The position numbers were made by a program, and so were the translations under genes. This document shows, piece by piece, positions 7,006 through 15,246 of a DNA stretch of 22,359 bases. Position 1 is the first letter of the stretch, and every line of letters begins with the position of its first letter. The notes beneath the pieces were generated by a model. It had not been told where the DNA came from and ran no database searches. It saw only the letters and a program-made list of their open reading frames with translations. The stretch lies in assembly GCA_030049955.1 (NCBI GenBank), contig JASIJX010000429.1:1-22359 (forward strand). The letters are read 5' to 3'. The stretch is from Acidobacteriaceae bacterium. GTDB taxonomy: Bacteria > Acidobacteriota > Terriglobia > Terriglobales > Acidobacteriaceae.

Positions 7006-8796
7006 TTATGTGGGCTCCTCCACCTTCACGATCCGATCTACGGTGGGATGCTCAAGCCTCTGCACAATTCCACTCGGCCAGCGAATTTCGACGTGGTCGA
7101 TCTTTGCCTCGGCGCCAAGACCAAAGTGCGCGCGGCGATCGCTCGACGACATGAATCCTACACTGGTAGTCACATGGTTATGGAGCGCCCTTCCGGAGCC
7201 GGTGGTCACCTTGATAGTCGCGCCAATACCGTCACGATTGCTCTTGCGTCCGCGCAGATCGAACATGATCCAGTGATTTTTGACTAGGGCATTATTCATC
7301 AGAATGCGGGGCTTCTGTCCGAGCGATGTCACTACTAAATCCATGAAACCGTCATTGTTTAAATCGACAAACGCCGCACCGCGCTGGTAGCCGACAAAAG
7401 CGAAATCCGGTCCCATCTTTTCTGTGACATCGATGAAGGTTTTGCCGTCTTCATTCTCGAACATTGTGTCGTGTTGCCTGGAAGACTCAGCCAAATTGTC
7501 TACGTCGCCATTCGCCGAATATATGTCCTTCCAACCGTCGTTGTTGTAATCGATGAACCCGATGCTCCATCCGGAGAGATTCCGGGTCAGCGGGCCAAGT
7601 TTAGTAGGCCAAGTTACTTCATTGAATGATTTACCGCCCTCGTTCTTGAAAATAGCGAAGAACTGTCCGGCTAAGTCGTTGTAAATAACGTCAACCCACC
7701 CGTCGTTATCGAAATCCTTGGCGTCCGATCCCATCCCTGATACGGCATTGCCCTCCTCGTTATAGGCGACGCCATATTCAAGACCACTCTCCTTGAATGT
7801 ACCGTCGCCCTGATTGATAAAGAGGAAATTGGGCTCGGTGTCGTTGGCGATAAAGATGTCCATCAACCCATTGCCGGTGAAATCCGCGATGGAGATGCCC
7901 ATGCCCTTGCCAAGAGCCTTTCCGATACCGCTGGTTTCTGTGACATCCTCAAAACGGCCATGGCCAACGTTGCGATAAAGTCTCGACTCGACGCTTTTGT
8001 AGATTGTAGGACTGCAATACTCCTCGCGCGCAGCATCCTTAAAGCATTGCTTGTCGGTCTGCGGAGTCCAGAACGTGTAGTTGGTGACGATCAGGTCGAG
8101 AAGTCCATCGTTGTTGTAGTCAAACCACGCCGCCCCTACACTCAGCACGTTCTCTGGCTTAGATTTGAGCCCCGATTGGGCCGTGACGTCGGTAAACGTA
8201 CCGTCGCCGTTGTTATGGTATAGAGCGTTCCTGCCAGCACTGCAGATGAAGAGATCTTCGTAGCCGTCGTTATCGTAGTCCGCAACGGCAACACCGAGAC
8301 AGAAGCCGAGGTCGGCTCCGGTTAGGCCAGCCTTGGCAGTCACATCCTCGAACGTTCCGTCGCCATTGTTTCGCAGCAGGCAGTTGTAATAGGCGGGCGA
8401 GGTTTTCTCCAACTCCGGCAGTTTAGCGCCGTTGGTAAAAAAGAGGTCCATGAACCCATCATTGTTATAGTCAATAGCCGCAACTCCACCGCACATCGGT
8501 TGCAGAAAATATTTTCTGCCTGTGAAGTCGTTGTTGGTCCGGTAAGCAAATTGCGACTGGCTGGCTACATCGGTAAACCAGTTAGAGGCTGCCATCGACG
8601 AATGGTTGTCCGGCATTCGGCCATCGGGCCGCGTCTGTGCATTGGACAAATGCAGCGAAGCAGATAGCGATGGCTCTGCGACTTGGGACAGACCAAGCTC
8701 GGCAGGCAGAAATGTTGGAATGGCCCGCCGGCCGACCAAAGCAGTCAGCCAGGCCGCAATCGAGACCAGAAAACTTCGGCGCCCCACATCTGCCAT
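7006..8796 (-). CDS. CRTAC1-like protein B: FG-GAP/VCBS repeats plus ASPIC/UnbV domain, Tat signal
   Basis: This 596-residue exported protein begins with a twin-arginine signal (GRRSFLVSIAAWLTALVG, residues 5-22). The body contains seven calcium-binding-type loops of the DxDxDG kind (DYNNDGFMD, DYDNDGYED, DYNNDGLLD, DFTGNGLMD, DFDNDGWVD, DYNNDGWKD, DLNNDGFMD), spaced as blades of an FG-GAP propeller and often linked by RNNGDGTF...DVT. The fourth loop has lost an acidic residue. Residues about 520-596 match the ASPIC/UnbV domain (GIGATIKVTTGSGR ... HFGLGAEAKIDHVEIRWPSG). The biochemical role of bacterial CRTAC1 proteins is not established; binding of glycans or cell-surface material is inferred. 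It lies 23 bases after the TPR gene, with only a weak AGAGA ribosome site, and is a paralogue of CRTAC1 A. Confidence 0.9.
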   Translation of the reverse strand: MADVGRRSFLVSIAAWLTALVGRRAIPTFLPAELGLSQVAEPSLSASLHLSNAQTRPDGRMPDNHSSMAASNWFTDVASQSQFAYRTNNDFTGRKYFLQPMCGGVAAIDYNNDGFMDLFFTNGAKLPELEKTSPAYYNCLLRNNGDGTFEDVTAKAGLTGADLGFCLGVAVADYDNDGYEDLFICSAGRNALYHNNGDGTFTDVTAQSGLKSKPENVLSVGAAWFDYNNDGLLDLIVTNYTFWTPQTDKQCFKDAAREEYCSPTIYKSVESRLYRNVGHGRFEDVTETSGIGKALGKGMGISIADFTGNGLMDIFIANDTEPNFLFINQGDGTFKESGLEYGVAYNEEGNAVSGMGSDAKDFDNDGWVDVIYNDLAGQFFAIFKNEGGKSFNEVTWPTKLGPLTRNLSGWSIGFIDYNNDGWKDIYSANGDVDNLAESSRQHDTMFENEDGKTFIDVTEKMGPDFAFVGYQRGAAFVDLNNDGFMDLVVTSLGQKPRILMNNALVKNHWIMFDLRGRKSNRDGIGATIKVTTGSGRALHNHVTTSVGFMSSSDRRAHFGLGAEAKIDHVEIRWPSGIVQRLEHPTVDRIVKVEEPT

Positions 8797-8819
8797 GGCA
8801 TTCTCTGACTAGGCACAAC

Positions 8820-9599
8820 TCACTTGTCTGTCGTCTGATGGGCGGCCTGGAATTTTTCCAAATGGGCTTTCGCCAAATCAGGTTCATTCAACTTCCGATA
8901 GAGCTTTGCCAGGAGAAAATGAATCTGCGCGTCGGTGGTATCGAGGTCTGGCAGAGTCAGAGCTCGTTCTCCTTCGCGCGCCGCGTTGTTGAAATCTCCC
9001 TCGTAGTCTAATCCCTTTGCTAATTCATAGTGTGCATCGCGGGACTTCGGGTCTGCCTCGATGGCCCGTCGATCTTTTTCGATGCTGTCCTCCGTCCGGC
9101 CCAATGAAAGTAAGAACCTTCCATACGCAACCAGAATCTCCGCGCTTTGCGGGGATTTGTGCGGAGAGAGATCCTCTGCCCGCTGATACAAATCCTGCGC
9201 TTTGATTTCATCTCCCAGGGCTTCCTGGGTCATCGCAAGATAAAACAGGGGCAGAGGGCTTTTGGGAGAAAGCGTTTGGGCTGCTTGAAGCGGCGAGAGC
9301 GCCAACTTAAAGTCGTTTTGAACGTAGTACAACAACCCGAGATAGAATTGCCCCTCTTCGGATGTTGGATCGACCGTAATCGCCGTAATCAGACAGCTTT
9401 TGGCAACATCCGGACGATGCGCAAAGGTGGCCAGTCGAGCCTTGAGGATCAGGGCTGGTACCATGTACGGGCTCTCATGCAGGGCGGCATCGACTTCGCT
9501 GACAGCCTCAGACAATCTTTGTTGAGCAAAGTCCTCTTTTGCCTTCTCATAATGTTGAGCGGGCCCGACTGCGAGTTGGAGTGCGAGAAGCCAGATCAT
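8820..9599 (-). CDS. Exported TPR-repeat protein
   Basis: This protein of 259 residues is almost entirely tetratricopeptide repeats. Signature stretches include HYEKAKEDFAQQRLSEAVSE, VPALILKARLATFAHRPDVA, GQFYLGLLYYVQNDFKLALS, LPLFYLAMTQEALGDEIKAQ, RDAHYELAKGLDYEGDFNNA and QIHFLLAKLYRKLNEPDLAK, each with a following proline such as DPTS, SPKSP or DPKS. The first 14 residues (MIWLLALQLAVGPA) are hydrophobic and may serve as a signal peptide, though without a basic n-region. The ATG overlaps the stop of CRTAC1 A by four bases (ATGA) with GAGG nearby, so the two are probably translationally coupled. The repeats suggest a scaffold for protein contacts, and the neighbouring CRTAC1 proteins are the obvious candidate partners; this is inference. 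Confidence 0.85.
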   Translation of the reverse strand: MIWLLALQLAVGPAQHYEKAKEDFAQQRLSEAVSEVDAALHESPYMVPALILKARLATFAHRPDVAKSCLITAITVDPTSEEGQFYLGLLYYVQNDFKLALSPLQAAQTLSPKSPLPLFYLAMTQEALGDEIKAQDLYQRAEDLSPHKSPQSAEILVAYGRFLLSLGRTEDSIEKDRRAIEADPKSRDAHYELAKGLDYEGDFNNAAREGERALTLPDLDTTDAQIHFLLAKLYRKLNEPDLAKAHLEKFQAAHQTTDK

Positions 9600-11350
9600 G
9601 GAAGACTGCCTCTAAGCTGCGGACCGCAGCTTTCTGTGATTGTCAAAATCTGATCGGCCGCCACACTTTTAAGCACTTGCTTCACACCGGTGGGCCATGC
9701 CAGCTCAATTCGGTCTACAACAGTTGCGTTTCCCAATCCGAAGTACACGCGTTTGTCACTTGACGAATTGTAGCCGACGGCTGTCGTGGCCTCGTTGTAC
9801 TGAGCACCATTTGCGGTTGTTATCTTCACCTTTGTTCCCAGCCCGTCTCGATTATCAGCCACGCCAACGAGCTTCAAAATGATCCAATGATTGTGATTCG
9901 GAGACCGATTCATAAGCAACTGGGGTTTGCCGTTAAGGACTGTGACCACAATATCGACCTTTCCGTCGTTATTTATGTCACCGAATGCGGCGCCACGGTG
10001 TGCGGCCGAAGCGAAGAAACTCGCTCCCGCCTGCGCGCTCACGTCCTTAAACATCTGGTTGCCGAGATTGCGATAGAGAAAGTTTGGAAGCGGGTAAGGC
10101 TTATGATTCAACTCCATCGAATTGTCGAGAATTGCGGAGCCAGCCGCGAAAATATCCTTGTTGCCATCGTTGTCGAAATCAAAGATTCCGGCTCCCCAAG
10201 CCGTAAAACGAGTTGTCATTGCCGTCAAACCGGTCGTGTCTGTGATGTCTTCAAATTGTCCATTGCCCAGATTGCGGTAAAGAGGAAAGCTGTCACCATA
10301 CATCGCCGCGTGAAAGATATCCGGCCTGCCATCATTATCGATGTCGCGGAAATCAGTCCCCATACCTGCGACGGTCTTGCCGCTTTCGTTGTAAGCTACT
10401 CCGGCCTCGAGCGCAACATCTGTAAATGTCCCATCGCCATTGTTGTGCAGCAAGAAATTCGGGAAAGTGTCGTTAGAAACAAAGATGTCGGTAAATCCAT
10501 CGCCATCATAATCGGCGAAAGCAACACCCATGCCTTTACCTACATATTTAGAGATATGCGACCGCTGCGAAACGTCACTAAATGTGCCGTCCCCATTGTT
10601 CCGATACAAGATGTTAGGTGTTCCACGATATTCATTGGGAGAACAATAGTCAACGATGTTGTCCGTCTGGCAACTATGGGCTGTGGAGATTGAATAGTCC
10701 AGATAGTTAACAACAAAGAGATCGAGCAATCCGTCATTGTTGTAGTCAAACCACCCCGCTGCGACGGACCACGGTTTGCCCCGCCCCGGAATGACCCCGC
10801 TGACTCCTGCTCTTTCCGTCACATCAGTGAAGGTCCCGTCCCCATTGTTATGAAAGAGTTGATTGCGGTTGAAGCCGGCCACATAGAGATCTACAAACCC
10901 GTCATTGTCATAATCGCCTGTGGCCACGCCCATCGAGTAGCCAGCACCGGCTAAACCCGCCTCTTCGGTGACATCTGTAAAGCTTCCGTCTCCATTATTG
11001 CGAAAGAGTCTGTTGTAGAAACTGGGATTGCTCTTTTTCAAAGACGGAATCTCAGCCCCGTTCGTAAAGAAGATATCCAGGAGCCCGTCGTTGTTGTAAT
11101 CGAAGACCGCAACCCCGCCAGTCATCGTCTCTATCGAGTAGCGCTGGGGACTGACACTGTTCTTCAATACGAAATCGATCTTCGAAGTGTCAATTGCATT
11201 CTCGAAGAGAATCGGCGAAGCAGCGGATTGACCCGGCTTGCCATCCTCTAAGAAACTGCGGAGCAGCGGCTGCGCGCGCAAATTCAGCATTCCCGTGCCT
11301 AATGCAGCCAAACTTGCGATAAAGTCTCGTCGCGAAATTGCAAATCTCAT
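9596..11350 (-). CDS. CRTAC1-like protein A: FG-GAP/VCBS repeats plus ASPIC/UnbV domain, Tat signal
   Basis: This 584-residue protein has a clear Tat signal (SRRDFIASLAALG, residues 6-18). Seven DxDxDG-type loops follow (DYNNDGLLD, DYDNDGFVD, DYNNDGLLD, DYDGDGFTD, DIDNDGRPD, DFDNDGNKD, DINNDGKVD). The C-terminal ASPIC/UnbV domain is at about 500-572 (GLGTKVKITTANGAQ ... VYFGLGNATVVDRIELAWPTG). It shares order and many phrases with CRTAC1 B, including the inserted YCSP segment after the third loop, so the two come from a duplication. A variable tail ends in CGPQLRGSLP. The start lies 52 bases after an intrinsic terminator and has no strong Shine-Dalgarno sequence. It may depend on read-through from receptor 2 or on a promoter inside that short gap. 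Export as a folded, metal-loaded protein would explain the Tat route. Confidence 0.9.
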   Translation of the reverse strand: MRFAISRRDFIASLAALGTGMLNLRAQPLLRSFLEDGKPGQSAASPILFENAIDTSKIDFVLKNSVSPQRYSIETMTGGVAVFDYNNDGLLDIFFTNGAEIPSLKKSNPSFYNRLFRNNGDGSFTDVTEEAGLAGAGYSMGVATGDYDNDGFVDLYVAGFNRNQLFHNNGDGTFTDVTERAGVSGVIPGRGKPWSVAAGWFDYNNDGLLDLFVVNYLDYSISTAHSCQTDNIVDYCSPNEYRGTPNILYRNNGDGTFSDVSQRSHISKYVGKGMGVAFADYDGDGFTDIFVSNDTFPNFLLHNNGDGTFTDVALEAGVAYNESGKTVAGMGTDFRDIDNDGRPDIFHAAMYGDSFPLYRNLGNGQFEDITDTTGLTAMTTRFTAWGAGIFDFDNDGNKDIFAAGSAILDNSMELNHKPYPLPNFLYRNLGNQMFKDVSAQAGASFFASAAHRGAAFGDINNDGKVDIVVTVLNGKPQLLMNRSPNHNHWIILKLVGVADNRDGLGTKVKITTANGAQYNEATTAVGYNSSSDKRVYFGLGNATVVDRIELAWPTGVKQVLKSVAADQILTITESCGPQLRGSLP

Positions 11351-11402
11351 TGGACGCGATTGCCCTGCTTGCCGTCTGCCAAGAACACTCCCTTTAAAAA
11401 TA

Positions 11403-11430
11403 ACAGGCCAGATAAAATCCTCTGGCCTGT
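11403..11430 (-). terminator. Intrinsic terminator between receptor 2 and CRTAC1 A
   Basis: ACAGGCCAGA (11403-11412) and TCTGGCCTGT (11421-11430) form a perfect 10-bp stem with an 8-base loop. On the minus strand it is followed by TATTTTT, the classic intrinsic terminator form. It lies 28 bases after the receptor 2 stop. It should reduce, and may set, the amount of receptor transcript that continues into the CRTAC1/TPR genes. Confidence 0.8.
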
Positions 11431-11458
11431 CGGTTGCAATTCTTAGCTGAGTTGGCGC

Positions 11459-14400
11459 TTAGAACTGGAATCTTGCGACAAACTCGCCGCTTCTGGGAGC
11501 ATAGTTGCCACCGGCGTTAGCGATACTCCCTGCCATGACGCCGAAAAGTTGGTTACCGGATCCCGTCGCGGCCGGGTTGGACGTGTTATTGAAGCCCGGA
11601 TATACCCAGCGGTTAAAGACATTGAAGAAGTCGCACCGAAGCGAGAACGACATGTCTTCCTTGATCGGGATGACCTTGCCGAAGCCCAATTGCTCGCCCG
11701 GCTGTCTCGCCTGGCGGTAATCGTTGTAGAACGGCTTGGACGTGGAGTAGGTGCCTTGCGCGGGGGCCGCCCAAGCATTGGCATTCAAGAACGGCAGGTT
11801 AATATTCGAGCCGTGATTATTGACGTTTTGCAGGAAGAGCTTCTGACCAGGAACGCGATTCGCAAAGACTTGAAAGTTGCCGGTCGTTGCGTTAGCAAAA
11901 GTCACCGAATCCAAGTTGGCCGTCCAGGTATCCGGTACCTGTTGCGGAAAACCGCTTGCGTAATGGAAGTTGCCGTCGGCTGTCCAGCCTGTAAGGACAG
12001 CGTGCTTCCAGCCGTTTTGGTCAAAGCTGAAACTCGGCACTTCATAGTTGAAGTAGAAGTTCAGCATCTGCGGTTCGTCGATGCTCTCAAAGGACTTCTG
12101 GCTCTTCGGCGGGAGAGAGGGATCCTGTGCCGCAATCGAAGTGGTGAAGGTGGGAGACGTCGCTCCCACAGTCCCCAGATTCTTCGACCACGAATAACCG
12201 AGGCCGCCCGACAGTCCGTTGCTGATGCGCTTGGTGACCTTGACCTGAAGAGCGTCATACCACCAGTTACCATCGTGCTCGTACATATCCCCGATGCCGC
12301 CGAATTGCGGGAACGGCCGCAGTGCCTGAGCCAAGGTGTCTCCGGACGGGAAGGTGGAATACGGCGCACTAAAGCCTCTCGCCGCCACATTTGGGGACGA
12401 GATCGGCGACGTGAGCAGGGTATAGTCGGCTGGGTTGGTAACGTCCAACCCATATTTCTGTGACAGCATCGTTGGAGTTAATTCGTTAGTCGTATTCGTC
12501 AGGTTGTCGGAATTGAGCCAAACACCACGGTCGTCAATAAGGGATAGGTTGACCGTAAGGTTCTTCATAATCTCGCGCTCAACGCCAAGGGTCGATTGCA
12601 AAAAGCGTGGCGTACGCCCATTGTTCGGAACAATGTAACTTGGCGGCGAGTTGGTTGAACCTGAGTTCGGGAAAGCGCCCGGATTAAAGTTGGTGGCTGT
12701 GAGGGCCGCCGCGGTGAACGGCACGCCGTTGGAAAGCTGACCGGCCTTGATGCCGTACGAAGGACTGGTGAGGTATACCACGTTAAAGCCGAATCCCTGG
12801 TTGCTATAGCCTTCTTCATTCATGAAGAGCTGGGGGCCGGAGTAGAATCCGGTTGCCGCATGGATCACGGTCTTTGGAGTCAGTTGATAGCTGGCGCCAA
12901 TACGAGGCTGAATCATCCAGGGATAGAAGTGCTCGAAGACGCAGTCGCAACGCCCTTGCCCATAGCCCTCGTATTCGGTTCCACCCAACAGGCCGCCGAC
13001 CGACGGATTTACGACAGTGGGACTAAATTGGGTTACCCGCAGATGTTGTTCCTTCTGCATCCCCTCGAGATCCCAACGCAGCCCAAGGTTCAGCGTGAGC
13101 TTATTTGTCAGCTTCCAGGTGTCCTCGCCGTAAAACGAGCCCTCCATGCGGATAAACCATTGGATGTTATCGTTCCCGATATTTGCGCCGTCCAACTGGC
13201 CAAGTGCGAAGCTGGCAAAGCCATCGCCGAGGCTGGCTCCGTAGAGATTTTGGCCATTTTCGGACGGTTCAGAGGTCTCATTGCCGCTGAAACCGTACGA
13301 TCCGTCCGAAAGGTCGTTGTGAGTGCCCCAGAGTTGATGACGGAAATCGCCACCAAATTCGAAGACGTGGCGGCCGTGGGTCCAGATCGCGGATTCAGTG
13401 TCGTACCAGTCGTTGTCAATAAACGGCGCGTTGTTGATGCCCAACTGCGGAACGCCCTGATGGTTGACGGTGAGTCCCGAAAAAATCGGGAAGGTTTTCG
13501 CAGCGCCGCCAGGCATACTCGCCAATGAGGGCAACCCAAGCGTGGTCTGATCGAAGTTTTGCACCGCAGCATCCTGCAGGGCATCGTGGCGCGTCCAGTC
13601 CCATCCTGCGTGAAGCACAAGATTCGGCGTGGCCGTATAGTTCGCATTCAGATACAACTGCGGAGCCGGGGTGTGGTTCCAGCGGGTCGAGCCTCCTATG
13701 GTGTTGATGCCATCGTCCGCATTGTCCTTGTTCCCAATCTCGTGCATATAGTAACCCGAGAAGTGCCACTTCTCGCCGATATAGTGGTCGAGTTTGATGC
13801 TGGCCAGGTACTGGTATTTGTTGTTCGGCTGTAGATTGGGGTAGTTGCCGTTCAGCGCGTTCGCAGTGGCCCCGGAGGGAGTAGGCATGTATTTAAGAGC
13901 AGCCACGGCTACCGGATCCCACGTGCTCGGCGCGCCAATGAAGTTGGTCGGGACACCCGTCCCGCCGGTGCCTGTACCAAAGCCGTCGCGAACAAGCAGG
14001 GACTGGCCAGCTTGCGGGGAGCCAGGCACGCAAGTTGCCTGTCTGGTCGTCGTGGGGTCGAAAACCTCGCCGTTGTACAGCTGCCGGCCAAGGCAATCCA
14101 CGACTGGATTCCCATTGTTATCTTTAATGGGGCCAAGCAAGTTAGAGCTCAGGTCACCCGCGAGATAGGCTTGGGTGGGAACCGTAATGGTTCCGTTGTT
14201 ATTGGTTTGCGTGTTGTGGTACTCCTCGTAAGCGAAGAAGAAGAAGGTCTTGTCGCGGCCATGGTAGGCGTGAGGAATTTCCACCGGTCCGCCGAGAGAG
14301 ACGCCGAAATCAAGCTGCCGCTGCACTGGGAGAAAGTTTTGGCCGGTCGAGGTGTAGTTGAATGGCTGTCCGGCGTCCAAATCCTCATTTTCCAGGTAGT

Positions 14401-15172
14401 TGAAGGCCGTCCCGTGCAGTTTGTTGGTCCCTGACTTCGAGGTGTAGTTGAAGACTCCGCCCCCAGACTCACCAAATTGGGCGGAATAGTCGTTGATCAT
14501 CACGGACTCTTCGCTAAGCGACTCGACCGAGGGCTGCTGCTCATCGGAGATGGCGCCCTTGGTCGCATTGGTGTCGTCCAGGCCGTCCATAAAGACGCGG
14601 TACGTGGTTGCCGGCGAGCCCTGGACATGGATATCGTTCCACCCGCCTCCGATCGATCCCGGCAGCAAGGAAGCAAATCCCATCGGGTCGCGAATAGCTC
14701 CGATGCCGTTAATGTTGATCGGGAGCTCATTGAGGTCCCTCGTGGTGACTTCGGAGTTGATCTGGGCACTATCGGTCTGGAGCAGTGGAGCATCGGCAGT
14801 AACCGTGATGGTTGCCGAGGCTTGCCCCACAGCCAATTGCAGGTCGACGCTCGCCGTCTCTCCCACCGAAACCGTAATTCCGTTGCGGACCAGGGTGTTA
14901 AAGCCCGATGCGTTGGCCGTAACGGAATACTGGCCGGCAGGCAACTCGGGGATCGTATAAACTCCGGCACTGGTTGTAACGGTGAAGCTCTGGGTGCCCG
15001 TCGCTGTATTCGTAATGGTTACCTTGGCCCCCGATATTGCGGAGCTTTGGGGATCGGTTACGACACCTGCGATTGTGCCACGGTCGAGTTGTGCAAAGCA
15101 CGACACGCTCGTGCCGCATAGCAGAAGGAACATCAGCCTCAAGTACATGAGCCAGTTTTTTCGCTGCGTCAT
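11459..15172 (-). CDS. TonB-dependent receptor 2 (Oar-like, carboxypeptidase-regulatory domain)
   Basis: This 1237-residue outer-membrane receptor has a signal peptide at residues 1-28 (YLRLMFLLLCGTSVSCFA, then Q). The regulatory-like beta-sandwich is at about 32-115 (GTIAGVVTDPQSSAISGAKV ... GQYSVTANASGF). A plug at about 130-255 includes FMDGLDDTN and TSKSGTNKLHGTAFNYLEN, and the beta-barrel ends in FVARFQF. The family imports bulky ligands through the outer membrane with TonB energy. The ATG at 15172 is chosen because AAGGAG (15181-15186) sits eight bases upstream; an in-frame GTG at 15196 would bury that ribosome site in the coding region. The gene lies between the glycan-degrading operon and the CRTAC1/TPR cluster, so oligosaccharide uptake is a reasonable guess. 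It is clearly distinct in sequence from receptor 1. Confidence 0.9.
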   Translation of the reverse strand: MTQRKNWLMYLRLMFLLLCGTSVSCFAQLDRGTIAGVVTDPQSSAISGAKVTITNTATGTQSFTVTTSAGVYTIPELPAGQYSVTANASGFNTLVRNGITVSVGETASVDLQLAVGQASATITVTADAPLLQTDSAQINSEVTTRDLNELPININGIGAIRDPMGFASLLPGSIGGGWNDIHVQGSPATTYRVFMDGLDDTNATKGAISDEQQPSVESLSEESVMINDYSAQFGESGGGVFNYTSKSGTNKLHGTAFNYLENEDLDAGQPFNYTSTGQNFLPVQRQLDFGVSLGGPVEIPHAYHGRDKTFFFFAYEEYHNTQTNNNGTITVPTQAYLAGDLSSNLLGPIKDNNGNPVVDCLGRQLYNGEVFDPTTTRQATCVPGSPQAGQSLLVRDGFGTGTGGTGVPTNFIGAPSTWDPVAVAALKYMPTPSGATANALNGNYPNLQPNNKYQYLASIKLDHYIGEKWHFSGYYMHEIGNKDNADDGINTIGGSTRWNHTPAPQLYLNANYTATPNLVLHAGWDWTRHDALQDAAVQNFDQTTLGLPSLASMPGGAAKTFPIFSGLTVNHQGVPQLGINNAPFIDNDWYDTESAIWTHGRHVFEFGGDFRHQLWGTHNDLSDGSYGFSGNETSEPSENGQNLYGASLGDGFASFALGQLDGANIGNDNIQWFIRMEGSFYGEDTWKLTNKLTLNLGLRWDLEGMQKEQHLRVTQFSPTVVNPSVGGLLGGTEYEGYGQGRCDCVFEHFYPWMIQPRIGASYQLTPKTVIHAATGFYSGPQLFMNEEGYSNQGFGFNVVYLTSPSYGIKAGQLSNGVPFTAAALTATNFNPGAFPNSGSTNSPPSYIVPNNGRTPRFLQSTLGVEREIMKNLTVNLSLIDDRGVWLNSDNLTNTTNELTPTMLSQKYGLDVTNPADYTLLTSPISSPNVAARGFSAPYSTFPSGDTLAQALRPFPQFGGIGDMYEHDGNWWYDALQVKVTKRISNGLSGGLGYSWSKNLGTVGATSPTFTTSIAAQDPSLPPKSQKSFESIDEPQMLNFYFNYEVPSFSFDQNGWKHAVLTGWTADGNFHYASGFPQQVPDTWTANLDSVTFANATTGNFQVFANRVPGQKLFLQNVNNHGSNINLPFLNANAWAAPAQGTYSTSKPFYNDYRQARQPGEQLGFGKVIPIKEDMSFSLRCDFFNVFNRWVYPGFNNTSNPAATGSGNQLFGVMAGSIANAGGNYAPRSGEFVARFQF

Positions 15173-15180
15173 CTTAATCT

Positions 15181-15186
15181 CTCCTT
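15181..15186 (-). promoter_or_regulatory. Ribosome binding site deciding the receptor 2 start
   Basis: AAGGAG on the minus strand, eight bases before the ATG at 15172. It selects this start over the upstream in-frame GTG at 15196. Confidence 0.7.
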
Positions 15187-15198
15187 CGGACCTCACGA

Positions 15199-15214
15199 AG
15201 CAATAATCATTGCT
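15199..15214. promoter_or_regulatory. Inverted repeat before receptor 2, possible operator
   Basis: AGCAAT (15199-15204) and ATTGCT (15209-15214) form a perfect 6-bp inverted repeat with a 4-base AT-rich spacer. It lies 26 bases before the receptor 2 ATG and after the hairpin at 15230-15246, that is, in the only space available for a private receptor promoter. An operator role is inferred from position and symmetry only. Confidence 0.3.
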
Positions 15215-15229
15215 ATGAAGCGATTAAAA

Positions 15230-15246
15230 ACAGGCCGTTAGCCTGT
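15230..15246 (-). terminator. Intrinsic terminator or attenuator upstream of receptor 2
   Basis: ACAGGC (15230-15235) and GCCTGT (15241-15246) pair perfectly across a 5-base loop, and on the minus strand TTTTAAT follows. It lies 57 bases before the receptor 2 ATG. It could end transcripts from the upstream enzyme operon or act as a leader attenuator for receptor 2. The right arm and T-run resemble those of the hairpin at 11403-11430. Confidence 0.6.

Noticed and set aside
9887..10693. Plus-strand open frame of 268 codons opposite CRTAC1 A
   Set aside because: It is produced by the repeated Asp-Asn-Asp-Gly codons read in reverse (repeated Ile and Val runs); the minus-strand reading has seven clear FG-GAP loops.
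11549..12463. Plus-strand open frame of 304 codons opposite receptor 2
   Set aside because: Antisense shadow of the receptor barrel; Arg/Val-rich with no family resemblance.
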